Part shown: in pieces, positions 36,580-49,400 of the stretch
How the letters are laid out: each line of letters opens with the position of its first letter
How positions within the stretch are numbered: the first letter of the stretch is position 1
Source of the DNA: Cinclus cinclus
Lineage: Eukaryota; Chordata; Aves; Passeriformes; Cinclidae
Assembly (NCBI RefSeq): GCF_963662255.1
Contig: NC_085067.1
Location: 8,453,148-8,517,147, forward strand
Direction of reading: 5' to 3'
Length of the DNA stretch: 64,000 nucleotides
Position numbers and translations under genes: made by a program
The notes under the pieces: generated by a model
Told to the model about the DNA's origin: nothing
Database searches by the model: none
The model's input: the letters and a program-made list of their open reading frames with translations, nothing else

Positions 36580-36870
36580 GAGTTTGAGAGACTTATGCTA
36601 ATCATATTTAATTAGTACGTGCAAATTATTCTAACTAAATGTAGACTTCCCTTAGTATCTTCAATTAAAAGCTCTGGATGTACTCCAAAGTTACAAATTC
36701 CTTCACTAAGCCAGTAGGGAATGATAATGAATTATTGCTAATATAGTCATAAAGCTTTTATTTGCATAAGTAATATGAAGCTAATGTGTGGATAAAATTA
36801 AACTTGAAAATGAAATATTATTAAAACAAAACTGTTAATGAATTTGGACACATTACTGAGCAGGTATACT
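36580..36870. promoter_or_regulatory. Possible conserved non-coding element
   Basis: Dense in POU and homeodomain-like motifs: ATGCTAATCATATTTAATTAG near 36596, a perfect octamer core ATTTGCATAAG near 36760, GATAATGAATTATTGC near 36721 and repeated TTAAT. It is non-repetitive, without open frames, and CpG-poor. The octamer plus clustered TAAT cores is the usual make-up of neural or developmental enhancers. Conservation is not tested. Confidence 0.3.
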
Positions 36871-38005
36871 TGGCAGCTGGCTGGAACAGATAACTCCAAT
36901 AGAAGTCTAGCAGAATCAAAATCAATATTGAACATTGTATAACACAGTGAAGATAGTTTATGTGCTCAAGCTACATCTGCTCATTGTCTCAGTTCTGATG
37001 TGCTTCATCATTGTTCACTTTTACAATCATAAGTTAACCAAGAGAAGGTGTCAATGCAGGAAGGAGAACCAAATCCTTGGATTTGAGTATTTCATTCTGT
37101 TTTGATTAGACTGGCTTGAGAGAAGATGCTCTAAATTTTCACTAGTGTGGAATAAATATTAAAGACTAAAAATCATGTTATAAGTAGATGGTGGTCACAG
37201 ATGCTGCTTATACCAGGAGGATTGGTTATTACCATATCAAGAATTGTACTACCAAGGCTGGATTTTTTTCCTCTTGAAATATTTCACCGATCACTTTTTA
37301 CTCCTTTTCATACTGCAGAAGGCTTTCCTCAACCCCCTGTGGACATGTTAGTGCTGGGCTGCAGCAGTTTGGATTTATTTTGTTTACTATTTTAGTTTGG
37401 AGGAGTTATTCTGAACGAAAATAATCTTAAGACCAGAACAGTATCAGGTGATGGAACTTACTCAGAAATACTAAGTTCTGCCTCTGTAATAACCTGTAGA
37501 AAGATACAGAGTGCAGTAATTTTCTAATTTTTTTTCTTTATTCCATGATCACACATGAACCAGAATTTGAGCACCATCTCTCTGTTGACTTGGAGTATTG
37601 TTTGCTTTTTACTGTGGCTAAATGACAAAACCTGCAGAGCAATTGCTGTGCTCCACTCACTCTGGACCAGCCCTGCTGCTGCCTCTCACACAACAATCCT
37701 TCACACGGGCTCAGCTTCACTCTGGGTTCCTCTGCAGCTCCTCCAGGTGCAGCAAGGTCCAGGTGCAGTCCCTTTGCTGCCTTGGGCTGCCCTGCTTCTG
37801 CACAGCACCAGACACCAAAGCAGCCTGAATTGTGGTGAGCTCTCCCAAGGCTCCTTGCTTTTGTGCAGACAGACATTGCTATCCAGACACCTCTGAGACA
37901 GGAGGGGCTCACTGAGTGTGAGGATTAGCAGAGGGAGAAGCATTTTCAGGGCTCAAGGTTTCATTATCATGTCCCAGAAACTAATTGGTTTTCTCTTTTG
38001 TGCAG

Positions 38006-38098
38006 GAAGGTTATGTACTTCACCCTTTTGCAGAGTCCAAAGCTCTGACACCTGAAAAGATGAAAATCTATCAACTCCCAGCTGATGTTACAGCCTGA
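38006..38098 (+). CDS. Candidate terminal coding exon, 30 codons plus stop
   Basis: An excellent acceptor (GGTTTTCTCTTTTGTGCAG, ending 38005) is followed by a frame open from the first base. It reads EGYVLHPFAESKALTPEKMK and ends IYQLPADVTA before TGA at 38096-38098. The amino-acid mix is protein-like, with mixed charged and hydrophobic residues and no low complexity. I do not recognise the protein. A frame of 30 codons after a random acceptor is not rare, so this stays tentative. The next candidate exon (38404) lies 300 bases downstream and would have to be an alternative. Confidence 0.28.
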   Translation, partial: EGYVLHPFAESKALTPEKMKIYQLPADVTA

Positions 38099-38403
38099 GT
38101 GGAAAGGCCTGTGTTGGCTTTCACTACCTCAAAATTTGCCCATATCTCTGTTCTTCCAGAGTTGGTGTTTCAGAAATTATTCCTCCAGGTTGCATTTTTC
38201 TGGGGCTCGTGTACCTGACCCACCTGTACCACTTTGAAAATACCAATCTTTAGGAATCCAGTATTGCTTTATGGTGCAAAAAGCACATTAGGTTTTCCTT
38301 TATTTTTCCTTTATATTCCATATGAATGGTTCAGCTGGGAAAAAAAAAATCAGACATATCTCCTCCAGTGTTTCATTTCAGGTACTTGTACTGTTTCTTA
38401 TAG

Positions 38404-38474
38404 AGAATGAAGTTAATTTTCTCTCAGCACTAGGAACAGCCTGTTCCAGAGCCCAGCTCAGCCTGGGCAGTGTG
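38404..38474 (+). CDS. Candidate internal exon, 71 nt
   Basis: Follows TACTGTTTCTTATAG and ends GGCAGTGTG before GTAAGT. Only one frame is open; it begins after two bases and reads NEVNFLSALGTACSRAQLSL before ending in phase 0. Both splice signals are good. No family recognised, and it may be a decoy. Confidence 0.22.
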
Positions 38475-40254
38475 GTAAGTCAAATTTGCTGAGTGGTGAC
38501 CTGTCACACTCAGTGACTCTCACACATGCTAGAACCTCACTGCAAGGGATATTGGTGTGTTTTGTGTCAGGAGCAGGGCTGGATACGTGGGGTACCAGGG
38601 ATTATCACTGTTTTGCAGACTTCTTTCCATTTCTGCACATATGTGTATTACATTTAGCATTTCTACTAATTTTTATGCATTTTTTTTTTAATACTTGACA
38701 AATTCAGAAGTTACACCTTTTCTTTTTGTGATGTAATTTTCTCCTAACTCAGTGACAAGGGGAAAGTAGTAGTAGCAAGCTGCTTGTGTTCATCGTAAGA
38801 GTGTTTGCCCCAGGAGACCAGATGCAGACTTGATGTTTGCACCAGAGAGGAACAGGAAGAATGGTTCCCATTTTTCCCACCTCCCTGGGGCTTGTTCTGT
38901 TGGATTGTACCAACTCAGAGGATTCCACCATGGTCATCTGTCTTCAGCACAGCTGCAGATGCCTCTTGCTGTGTGCCTGGGCAGGAGAACCAGCCCCCTT
39001 GGTGTGGGCAGAGACTGCTGGCTCTGGCACTGCCTCTCCTCCAGGAGCCTTGAGCCTGGAGCAGGCACAACCCCTGGGAGCTGCACAGTGCATCTTACAG
39101 CTCTCACCTGTTCCAAGAGCTTGACATAATCAGGTTATGAAGTTTGGTGCACCCTGAATTACCATGCTTTGTGTCAAAACTAAGTGAAGAGCTCATTCTG
39201 TTCCCTGGAGACTGTGAACAAACAGGAAATGATGGGAATAAGCTTGAGTTTGTTGGTGGGGAGGTGTTCCTAATGCCCTTCCTGAAACACAGCTCTGCTT
39301 GCTTTTGCCAGAGGAGAATTTCAGGTTCAGAGCATGTAAGTTCTGAACAGCTGAAGAGGAGCATGCAGGCCGTGGTTTACAGATCTTCAGCAATAGTTGT
39401 GTGGATTTAAACTGCTTTTATGAATAGATAAGAACAAACTGTGACTCTGCTGATAACTTGTGCAGTTGGAACTGCTGACTTCTTAAACCCTAGAAATTGG
39501 GCTTTATAATGGAAATAGCAAACCATGAACCTTAATTGCAGTTATAGTGCTGGCCGTGGCCACTTTTCACACACAAGAAGAATTCAATATGAGAGGGTGA
39601 CCACAGTAGAAACAAGTTGTCATGAATTACATTAGTTGTGAATATGGACTTTTGTCATGCTGGTCACCTTAGCCAACCTGAGCAAAGTTATTGAACTGAG
39701 TGTAGGCTGGGTCAGCACTGGGAAAATAAAATGGAAATTATGATTACTCTTTTCTGTACTGTGTTTTCAAGAGTCACTTTTAATATCTCTGTGTAAATGC
39801 TCCTATTGTATTGCTTTGTTATTAAGGAAGCTTGGGAAGATTTGACAAAAAGCCAGAAGTTAAATCACGAGTAAGTGTTCAGATGTGAGTTTCCTCTGTT
39901 CTGCTTTCATTCACTATCATGCCTCAGGTTTAGAAGAATTCAAATACTGAAATGGTGTATCATCATTTTGAAATGCTCAGAAGACAAGGCCAATGTTTCA
40001 TCAATTTATGTTTGTCCCAAATGGCCTCTATATCCAAGAGTGTGCTTGGAACTCTAGATTACAGGCATAAAAAGATGAAGAGAATTGTAATGATTTGCTT
40101 TAAAAGAAGACTAAGATTTGGGGAGTATTATGAAAGCCAGCTACAGCTTAAGCATTTTTCTTCTGAGTAGTTCTTCAAAGGAGTACAGTGTCAAAATCAA
40201 AAGAGATGGCAAGAGTATGTTGTCTATTACTATACATAAGCAAACAGATGGTTT
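38475..40254. other. Non-coding DNA, no gene seen
   Basis: Open frames at 38805-39410 on both strands overlap one another within a GC-richer patch and lack domains. Nothing else was recognised. Confidence 0.45.
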
Positions 40255-40490
40255 ACTTTTTCTCCTCTTTTAAATATGTAACTACTACGGTCTCATTATG
40301 TCTCTTGGAACGGTTTCAGATATTGATTTAGTTTGCAAAACGGAGTTGATTGAATAATAGCTATATCACAATTTCAAATCCATTACAAATACCACTTGCC
40401 AGAGCATCCGATGGTTTGCTTGACTGTCAATAATAAAATTGTATAAGCCATGAATCACTTTAGACTCTTTAACAGTTTTGCATTTCTCTG
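40255..40490. promoter_or_regulatory. Possible conserved non-coding element with retained CpGs
   Basis: An AT-rich block that nevertheless keeps four CpGs (CTACGGTC, GGAACGGTTT, AAACGGAG, CATCCGATGG) in about 150 bases, where neutral neighbours have almost none. TAATAAAAT and GAATAATAGC motifs are present. No open frame longer than chance. CpG retention in AT-rich DNA hints at constraint; untested. Confidence 0.28.
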
Positions 40491-42454
40491 TACCAGGGAC
40501 AGTGCTGCCAGTACTAGCTGCTGGGAGCTGCAGGAGCTTTCCTGGTCCTTTTGAGGGAGTTCCATTGTCTCGTGGCATTTGTGGGAGTGAAGCACCAGCT
40601 GCTTTTAAAGTTTGTCCTTCTCCTCTGTCCCACTCAGCACTTGGTGCCAGAAGGAGAAGAGATTTGGGTCCTTGCTGCTGGTTTCAGGTGTATGCTCATT
40701 GGTGCTTTATTTTTCCTCCTCTTTTTTTGGTCTTTGTTATTTAGGCTGTTGGTTTCTCTTCTGCTTCAAGGAATATAAAATACAGATAGACAAATACTTT
40801 CTTTTCTTTTGCTAACTGTAACTAACTGTTCTGCCCGGAACAATATCTTGTAACCTGGTTTGTCTCTCACAATGATGTATTTCATACAAGCCCTTCTGAG
40901 AAATAAAACTATCCCTGAGAGCCTAATTTTTTAAACAAAGGTTTTAATAAGGTGATATTTGTGGGTTTTAGAAACCCAAGTGAGACACAGTGTTATCAGT
41001 AGCCTTCCTAGAACACTGACAATTGGTATCATGTAATCTGTTATTAGTTCAAAGCATGATTGCTTCCTTAATCTGCAGTACACAGCCCCGTTGGGTCCCC
41101 TGACACAAAAGCACTTGCTTGAACTTGTTTGTGTTTGATGAAACAGCACTTCTGTAGCAAACTCTCATGGAAAATTAGTTGACCTCAAATGTCTACACAA
41201 GGTGTTGCCATTTCTACAGAGTGTGCACTGGGGATGTGTTCTTTCTTCCTAATTAATCACAATTTTCAACACAATGCAAAGAACCACGCAAAGAAGCCCA
41301 AAAGGAGCACAGGCAGTTGTCCCACTGTGTGACAGGACCTGTTCCATGGACATCTGAAATGCTCCAGTTTGCAGCAGCCTGGCAGCTCGGGGGTTGAGCC
41401 ACAGCTCCTGGCTCTTCAATAGTAATGGAATGCTGGACTCAACTCACGTGTTGTGGCATGATAAAATTGGCATACATATATAAATGTTACCTCTTTCCAG
41501 TGGGATCTGAAATAGGTTATATATACTTCAAATCTGAAATATAGGAATTGGGTTGGGCTTTACACACAGGAAACAAGCACCAGTATCTGAACTGGGACCG
41601 TGGACTGAGGACAACCCTTGGCTGCCAGGAGAGGCAGCTCAATTTCAAGGTGTAGATTTAAAGTTGGTAGATTTAAAGTTTTATGTCAATGGCAGCTGCT
41701 CAGGATGTGGGAGTGCCTATTTTTAATGTGGAATTGTGGAGAAGTTTTTCCAGCCTCCTTAGGGGTCCACCTCCTCTCACTTCTCTAACAGTAACAGGGG
41801 AGGGGCACGGAACAACACAGCTTAGCTCATCCTAGGCCCAAATCTTCTGATAAGGGGCCACACTTGTTTCAGGACCCGGAGTCTCGAGCAGGTCTGGCAC
41901 ACGAGTGCCTGGAGACTGCACACATCCCTGCTGGCTCTGCCCTAGGCTGTCGGGAATGCTGGCCAGCTGCATGGGCACGGAACTGCCTGGAGTTCTGCCT
42001 TCCCCTGCAGCCCCAACTGCACACGCAGCGATCAGCAAGCTGAGAAGTGGCTGCTTTTGTAATTAATGTGTGTCTTCTGCTGAAATGCATGCGGGGTCAC
42101 CAGCAGAGACACCCTGAGTGGCAGCAAATCCAGCAGGCTGTGCTGTGACCTGGGTCTGGCAGGACAGACAGAGCAGAGGGGCTCGCTCTGTTCCCTGCCT
42201 GTTGCTTTCTTCAGGGTGATAATAACACAGTGTGGTATAATCCTGGACACAAAATGATGGACTTTGGCCCCAGACTAAAACCAAGAAGAGTGTTTATTTT
42301 AGTATTTAAGGTGTACTGATGACTGTGATTCCGACTCTCATCCGTCTTGGATCACAGGAAGATGCTTTGGGCTGCAGCAGAAGGGAGTTTCTAGCTTGGT
42401 ATTTCCAAGAACTTCTTATACTTCAGTGGGTGAAAACCTCCCTGGCTGAAAAAC
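40491..42454. other. Non-coding DNA with a CpG-richer block
   Basis: No gene recognised. From about 41870 to 42185 the sequence keeps roughly nine CpGs (for example ACCCGGAGTCTCGAGC, CACACGCAGCGATC) and is GC-rich. This could be a young unrecognised transposon fragment or a regulatory site. A duplicated GTAGATTTAAAGTT lies near 41652-41678. Confidence 0.45.
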
Positions 42455-43418
42455 TGGTCCCAGAGAGGAGTGGTGAGTGGTGGCTGGTCACTAGTGGAGC
42501 TCCCCAGGGCTCAGTATTGGGGTCAGCTGCTTAATATCTGCAGCAATTATTCGAATGAGGGGATTGAGGGACCCTCAGTAAGTTTGCAGATGACACTAAG
42601 CTGGGTGGGCAGGAAGGCTCTGCAGAGGGATCTGGGCAGGCTGAGCAATGGGCTGAGGACAGCTCAGAAGGTTCAGTAAGGTCAAGTGTTGGGTCCTGCA
42701 CTCGGGTTGCAGCAATACAGGCTGGGGCAGGGATGGCTTGAGAGCTGCTCAGCTTAAGGGACGTGGGGTGTTGGGTGACAACTGGCTGGAAATGAGCCAG
42801 CATGTGTGCCCGGGTGGCCAAGGAAGTGAGGGGCATCCTGTATCAGCCACGGTGTGGCCAGCAGGACCACAGTGACCACAGTGACCATCCACCTGTACTG
42901 GCAGTGGAGAAGCACCTGGAACTCTGGGTTCAGTTTTAGGTACCTCACTTCAGAAAGGACACTGAGGTGCTGGAGGTGCTCTGGTGTCCAGAGAAAGGCA
43001 ATGGAGATGGGGAAGCCTAGAAAACATGTCCTGTGAGGAGTGGCTGAGGGAAGTGGGGGTGTTTAGTCTCAGGAAATGGATGCTCAGGGGGTACCTTCTC
43101 ATTCCCTACAAGTACCTGAAAGGATGGAGTAGCCAGTTGGGACTCAGCCTTTTCTGCCATGTCTCAAGTGAAAAGAATAGAGGAAATGACCTCGAGTTGT
43201 GCCTGGGGAGATTTAGATTAGAAAAAAACCAAAAAACCTGCTGTAAGAGTGGCCAGACACTTGAATACGTTGCCCAGGGAAGCGGTGCATCACCACCTCT
43301 GGGAAGGCTCCAGAGGAATTTGTGTGGCACTTAGAGATATGGTTTAGGGGTCATGCTGGTTTGAGGGCTGGATTCAACTACCTTGGAGGTCTCTTCCAAC
43401 CTTGATGATGCTGTGATA
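42455..43418 (+). mobile_element. CR1 LINE, 3' part of ORF2 plus 3' end (degenerate)
   Basis: A + strand CR1 fragment of about 960 bp. It opens with reverse-transcriptase sequence: SGAPQGSVLG (42493-42522) corresponds to the RT motif before the active site, and FADD (42583-42594) is the catalytic-aspartate motif. Both are in the same frame but separated by a TAA at 42532-42534. Homology continues in shifting frames through the ORF2 tail and ends with GTCTCTTCCAACCTTGATGA and CTGTGATA, the CR1 3' terminus. Multiple stops and frameshifts make it inactive. The left edge is approximate, set by where RT-like sequence begins. Confidence 0.88.
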
Positions 43419-43473
43419 CCACTGAGCTGCCACTGGTGAGGTCAGCCTGGGTGTCAGGTTCTTTGGGCCTTGA

Positions 43474-43494
43474 TGTTTTGTTTTGTTTTGTTTT
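43474..43494. repeat. (GTTTT)n simple repeat
   Basis: About four GTTTT units lying 55 bases beyond the CR1 3' end. Short, probably unstable in length, no function implied. Confidence 0.8.
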
Positions 43495-46400
43495 TATTTG
43501 CTTGTGTTGGCATTGATCTCTGGGAGACAGTAAAAATATTTATTCAGCACAGGCAGGGTGACAGATATCTCTTGTATGAAGAACTATTTGATGAGCTGTT
43601 AGTTTTGAGTGCCTTTCCTATTCATTGAACTAATTAGCTCTACAAATCTTGCTGTCAACCAGTCATATAGCCACTTATTTATTTCTCCATGTGCGGAATT
43701 TTTACTTTGCTGCATATACACAGAGCTCTAAAACCAAATGCACCAAAAATTGTCTCTTAGTTGGATATAAATGGAAACAAAATACACTTGGAATTATTAT
43801 TACATGTGCCATTAGTTTTTATTTGAACTGTCTTATAAAAATGCCAAGCTGCTTTCATTGTTTTTCACTGTTGCACTCATGTAATGACTGTAATACTCAT
43901 TTACTGCATTACTGGGAGAGTATGAAAATGCCTGTGTCTGAGACAGGGAAGAATAGAGGCTTTAGTGCTGACCACATGAGCACCTGGAGACTCCAGCTGT
44001 CACTGATTGCTATGGTCCTTTAAAATTACTACTGGGTTTTAACCTCCTCTTGTGCTTTCTCTCCTTCTGCAAGCTTTGCACATTTTTTGCAGCCTTTCAA
44101 CCACCCTAGTGAGTGGAGTTAAGCATTTAATGCAATTAAAGCGTTTCAGGCTCATGCCAGTGCAGGCTGTGCTCAGTCACAGCAAGCCTGGCTGCTTCTG
44201 GTAGCGACAGTGCAGAGGGCATTCCTATAAAAGAGATATAGAGAATGTGCTTTGTGCGAAAGAAAAATGTGAATTATGTGATTGCTGGCATGAATATCTC
44301 TGGTGATTTGATTGCTGTGGCATTTCTGATTTGGGACAGTATCATGTGGGCTCTGGAGACTCAGCAGTATCTACCAGCAAGCAGGGCTGCTCATGCAGAA
44401 CTCTGAAGTGGGACCCAGGAAGTGAATGATCACCCTGTGAAATACAGCCAGATGTTTTATAGCTGCACAGTTGCCTTCTAAAATTGCCTGTAATCCCTGA
44501 AGTTTTGTAATGTAATGGCCAGCTGAAATTTTACTGTCTGATGGAAAGAGATTTTCCATTTTGAAAGCTGCTATCTCCTAAGTAACCACAGCCAAAATTC
44601 CTCTTCATCATATGCAGCATCCTCTGCCCTCTGGAATGGAGCTCATGGAGACTTTTGCCAGTGCAGAGCTATGACATCAGTGGTCTGGTTTGTAATGGAA
44701 CACAGATTAATTTCTTTTCTCAAGTTATGCAGTGGTTTTACCTTTTTTAGTGTTGATGTCTTCCCTTGTCCCCAAGTAGTAAAATCTGAAAAACACCTCA
44801 TTCTGGAAGCAGAAGTAATGGAACTGTGTAGTATCTACAAATTAAACTACATCTAAAAGAAGGCATTTACATTATTTTCCTTCCCACCAAAGCAAGCCCA
44901 CTTCAGATGAAGGACAGACAAACAGAATGTGTGCATCCTAACAGAATGGGATGTGTAAAGTGGAAAACTGATCCATAGAACTGTTCTGATTAGTTTCCAA
45001 GTGCTCTTATTGGGGTAGTAATGTGTGCCCAAGTTTGATGCATGAGTGCTGGCAAATTGGAGAGTGTTTGGGAAAGGGCTATAGAGAAAATTTGAAAATT
45101 ATGTAATGTAAAGAGATACAGTTTCTTCCAATCTCTTTACCTTGCTTTTGAAAAGAAGAGCAAATAATTACTTGAAGAAGAGATGTGTGACAAGAAACTC
45201 TTTAGGCATCACTAGAACACGTTGAGCAGCTGTAGCCCAGTGGCTCAGTGGCTGAGGTGATGGTTTGGGCTCTGGATATAAGTGAATATATGAGCAGCTT
45301 CAGAGTGTTGGGCACTTGCTGCTGCTCTGTGGTCACAGCTGAATCCTCAAAGCTGTAGATCTGATGAAGCTGTGACTCAAGTGTCTGGTCCATGTTGGAG
45401 CTGTCCATGTTGGAGCCATGGCAAAAGCAACGTACTGAGGTTTCAGATAGAATTTGACAAGTGCACCAAGGCAATGTGGCTGCCTCTGGTATCTGTGGAA
45501 GGCACTCAGTCATCAAGATGATGACAATAAAACAAGAATTGTTAAGTGAAAATTGTGAGGAAGACTTTAGGCCTCTTCTCTGGTCCGTTCTCTGTTGGTT
45601 CTCTTGATGTATTATGAAGTGTTGAGAGGATGTATAGATATTAAAGGAAACCTGATCCCTTCTCTAAAGTGTGTAATACCTGTCTTTGGGGAGAAAGAAT
45701 TCTGCAGATGATGGAAATATATTTAAACCAGGACAAGCCTGAGAATTAGAACTCTTCAACATCAAACTCTGCCTAAGAGCTGATGAGGTGGGACTCCCTC
45801 TGTGCAGCCTGTGGACATGCACTTTTGGAAGTGGGATAGTAAAAATAAGAAGAGTGTTTCAAACACTTGAAACAAGAGACTTTGAGTTTCATATTTCAGT
45901 GTTGCACAGGCACTGATTTACCCTGCACAAATTACTCCTTTCTCTCCGTGCTGTTTATGTAACCATAATGCATCCTTTGCATTCTGTCTCTTCTTACATT
46001 TCCTTCCCATCAGCCAGACCTCACCTTATGGAAGTTCTCCATTCAGAGCACTTTTGTTCAGGAAATTTTTATTTTTTCCTTCCAGAAATGTGCAGTTATC
46101 ACAAGACTTTTAAACCATTTTCCAGTTGGAACAGAAACTAGACAGGATTGACTTCTACAAGAGGATTTGAGCTGTAACACCCAGACAAGGTCAGAGGCAT
46201 CTAGAACTGGGCTGTAACTTGGCCCACACTGGGTTATTGGCAGCAGCTCAGAGAGGACACCTCTGTTGATGTTAGCTCACTGATCCTGCTGCTCAGAAAT
46301 GTCTCCTCTGTCTCCTCTTTGCTGCTGCAGTCTCTCATGGCCACCAGGAGAGCCCAATGTCTAACTTCATTTTCTTTCTTCAAGCATCCGGTCCACACCA

Positions 46401-49400
46401 TTGCTTCCTCTGAAGTTTTCCTTAAAAGAAAATGCTGTTATTGTACCCAGCTCCTCACAACTTCTGAAGAGAAGAATACACAGTTTGTTGAGGTAAATGG
46501 AAAGATTCTGCTTGAGCTGTGTGGGCTTTTGACCCAGAGTTAACCAGAAAGGCATTTAGATATGCCTAAGGAAAAGAAATTGCTTTTAAAAGGAAATACA
46601 TACCAGAGCAGAATAAATTACAAGGTAATGGGGTTTACTAAGGTGGGGGTTTATGAGGTTGAAGCTAGAGTGGTCTTTTAATCCATGATGGCTGCTCATT
46701 TATTGTAATAGTAAGTTTACAGAACCTACAGTAAAAGAGACTATAAAAGATGTAACTTTTTTAAAATTATGCTGTAAACCCCAGGAATTTCTCAGTATCC
46801 AGTTAAAAGGAAGTGTGGCATTATGTTCAAAACGTGTCCTTGCAGGCTATTCCTCAGGGTGACAAATCTCAGTGGTGTCATTTTCCAGATGTGTTTGATT
46901 ATAAGTCATGCTTTTACCTCCAATTGTAGGAAACTGAGTGTTCAGGTTTATGCTTATCTTTGAGTTTTAATTCAACTTATGGCACTTGTAATGTTTTCTT
47001 TAGTCCTAACACGTCGTTGTCAACTCTACAGAGTATATTTTAGTACAGTTTTGAAACATTTCTTTGGTAGTAAGCACTTCTGTCTTGGCAATACTAGAAA
47101 TGCTTTTCCGTATCAGCAGCAGTGCATGAATGCTGAACACTCACTGGAGGATTGGGCAGGGTGTTGAAAGAGATTCTAATTCAAAAAAGCAAATGCATTA
47201 CTGGTAATCATATTTAGTAAGTTAATGTAATAAAATTAAGAATTAATCACCTGTGATGAAGTATTTTTTCTTTTCGTACACAGAATTTTTCACATCCCAG
47301 AATTTCTGATTATAAGTACACCCTGGAAGGAATTACCAGAGAGAAAAGTCCTCCCATTACACTTGCAGGACTGTAAGGACCCAACAGGACCTTGGAATCT
47401 ATTTCTTCATCCTGCACTCAGGATGCCACTGGGGAAGAATTCACCTTTTTCCAAGAGGCTTTGCTGCCTGTAGGTACCTGTGGCACACACAGGTGGGGTG
47501 GCTCGGGCTGAAGCACCACTGCTCTGCTGTGTCCAGCTTTAGCCCTGAGCTGCACCAGTTCCAGCAACTGCCAGAGGCATCAGAGAGGAAGTTTTGCCTG
47601 GAGAAGACACAAATTATGTTCTGCTCATAAAAGAACTTTTCCATTTCTCTTTTGTCCTTTTACTAATGTGTTAGTAATTTTGCATTGTCTCCCAAGCTGG
47701 AGTTCCTACTCTCTCACCAGTACCTGAGTGTTTGAAAGCCACGGTGGTTTTTTTTCCCCAGATTGCCAGGGATCCACAAGGATGCCTGATGTAGGATGTA
47801 AATCCACTCACACATTGAAGCAACACTGTACTCTGTTTATCAGAAAAATTTACACTCAGGAAAGCCAAGGCCATTTTTAATGCTGCTATTCATAATTTAT
47901 CATTTATCAGCTACAATAAAACTGGGGGAAGCAGCCAATGTTCTCAATGACATATTAGTGCAGATCTCCTTGGACCTTTATTTCCATGCTGGTTAACTCT
48001 GCAGGGGGAGGTGGGCAGAACCTCTGGGAGGGCTACACTGAATACTGTATTTAACATTAGAGGGGAAAAAAAAAGCCTAGTAAAGTTTTTAGTAATCTTG
48101 GCTTGAAGGGTAATTTTCTTGTCAACTCTATAATTAATGCACCACACATTACAGTAGCCCATTGTTATTCCAGAATGCCAGGGTGTATTTCAGACTGAAT
48201 GGCTGTTTAACAAAACACTTGGCAGATTTATTACCCTCAGGTGATTCTGTCAGTCAGCATTTCCCCATGTTCAACCTGAAGGAGACAGAATCAATTTTGG
48301 TATCTATTTTGTGGAAATCCAGGGTCTTTAAAATAAACCACACACATATGCAGAGGCCCCTAGAAAATCAGGACTAGAATTGGATCTTCATTTTTTAGCA
48401 GGGAAGCAGGAATTACCCTTGCAAACTCCTTGGATTTTTCCCTCCACAATCAAGGCATCATCTGTCACTTCCAGTTTCTCACAAGAAGTATTTGTGGTCA
48501 TTTTCACATCATGTCTTGAACATTGTGTTTGTGTTTTTGTTACTGTACAGTGAGTAGAGAGCACTTATTTGGCAGTGTCAGAAACAGGTTCAGCAGTGAC
48601 TGTGTGTGGATAGAAAATCCTGAAACAAAGGAGGTGTCACACTGAATTTGCTGTTGCCAGTTCTGCAAAAGAACTCAAGTTATGATTTAATACTGGAGGG
48701 GTGTGAGAGGCACAGAACTTTTTCAAAAACAAGGTTGGTTTAAATTTCTTGTTACAAAGTATTAGGATTCCAAGGATGAAAATGTCCTTTGCTTTTTCAA
48801 CAGGAGGAGGATGCTGATAGAAGATATGTCTAGCTCAGGTATGAAAGTACAGAAAAAATGTAACAGGTGAGAAACAAGAAGTTTATGTGGCAAGTTTGAA
48901 ACAGCAAAACATCATAAAATCAATTTCATTTTTGAGACAGCACAATCTTCCACTCTTTTAAAATAATCTGTGAAATAGTCTGTGAGGATTTGTTTTCTAT
49001 GAAAATGGATTCCAACTAGTTTATCAACTTTTTCCTCTCTGCTTACTTTCTGTCACATTTCTACTTTTGCTACTAGGTTTTTTAATATTTTTTTTTTTTT
49101 AATTCTGAAATTTATGAACTGCCAGAACTTTAATTTTCCCATTTCACAGTAGGTGCTTCTGCCAGAGGTTGAAAAGTCAGTAAAGAATAAAGGCAGGAAT
49201 GAAGGGGGGAAGATGTTATAGTTCCCATACCTGACCCTAACTGATCTTTTATTAATAGTAAAGGGAGGGAAATATAATTTAAAAATATCAACAAGTATTT
49301 CCTTCCTCAAATATTCAAATAATTTAAAAAGGCTTTTTTTTTTTTTTACACTTGTAACTTCAATGAAAAAAAGAGAAAAAAATATGTCCATTGCATGACA

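Noticed and set aside
45215..45285. tRNA-like or tRNA-derived SINE sequence
   Set aside because: An A-box-like TGGCTCAGTGG is followed by only a poor B-box-like GGTTTGGGCTC and no cloverleaf can be drawn.
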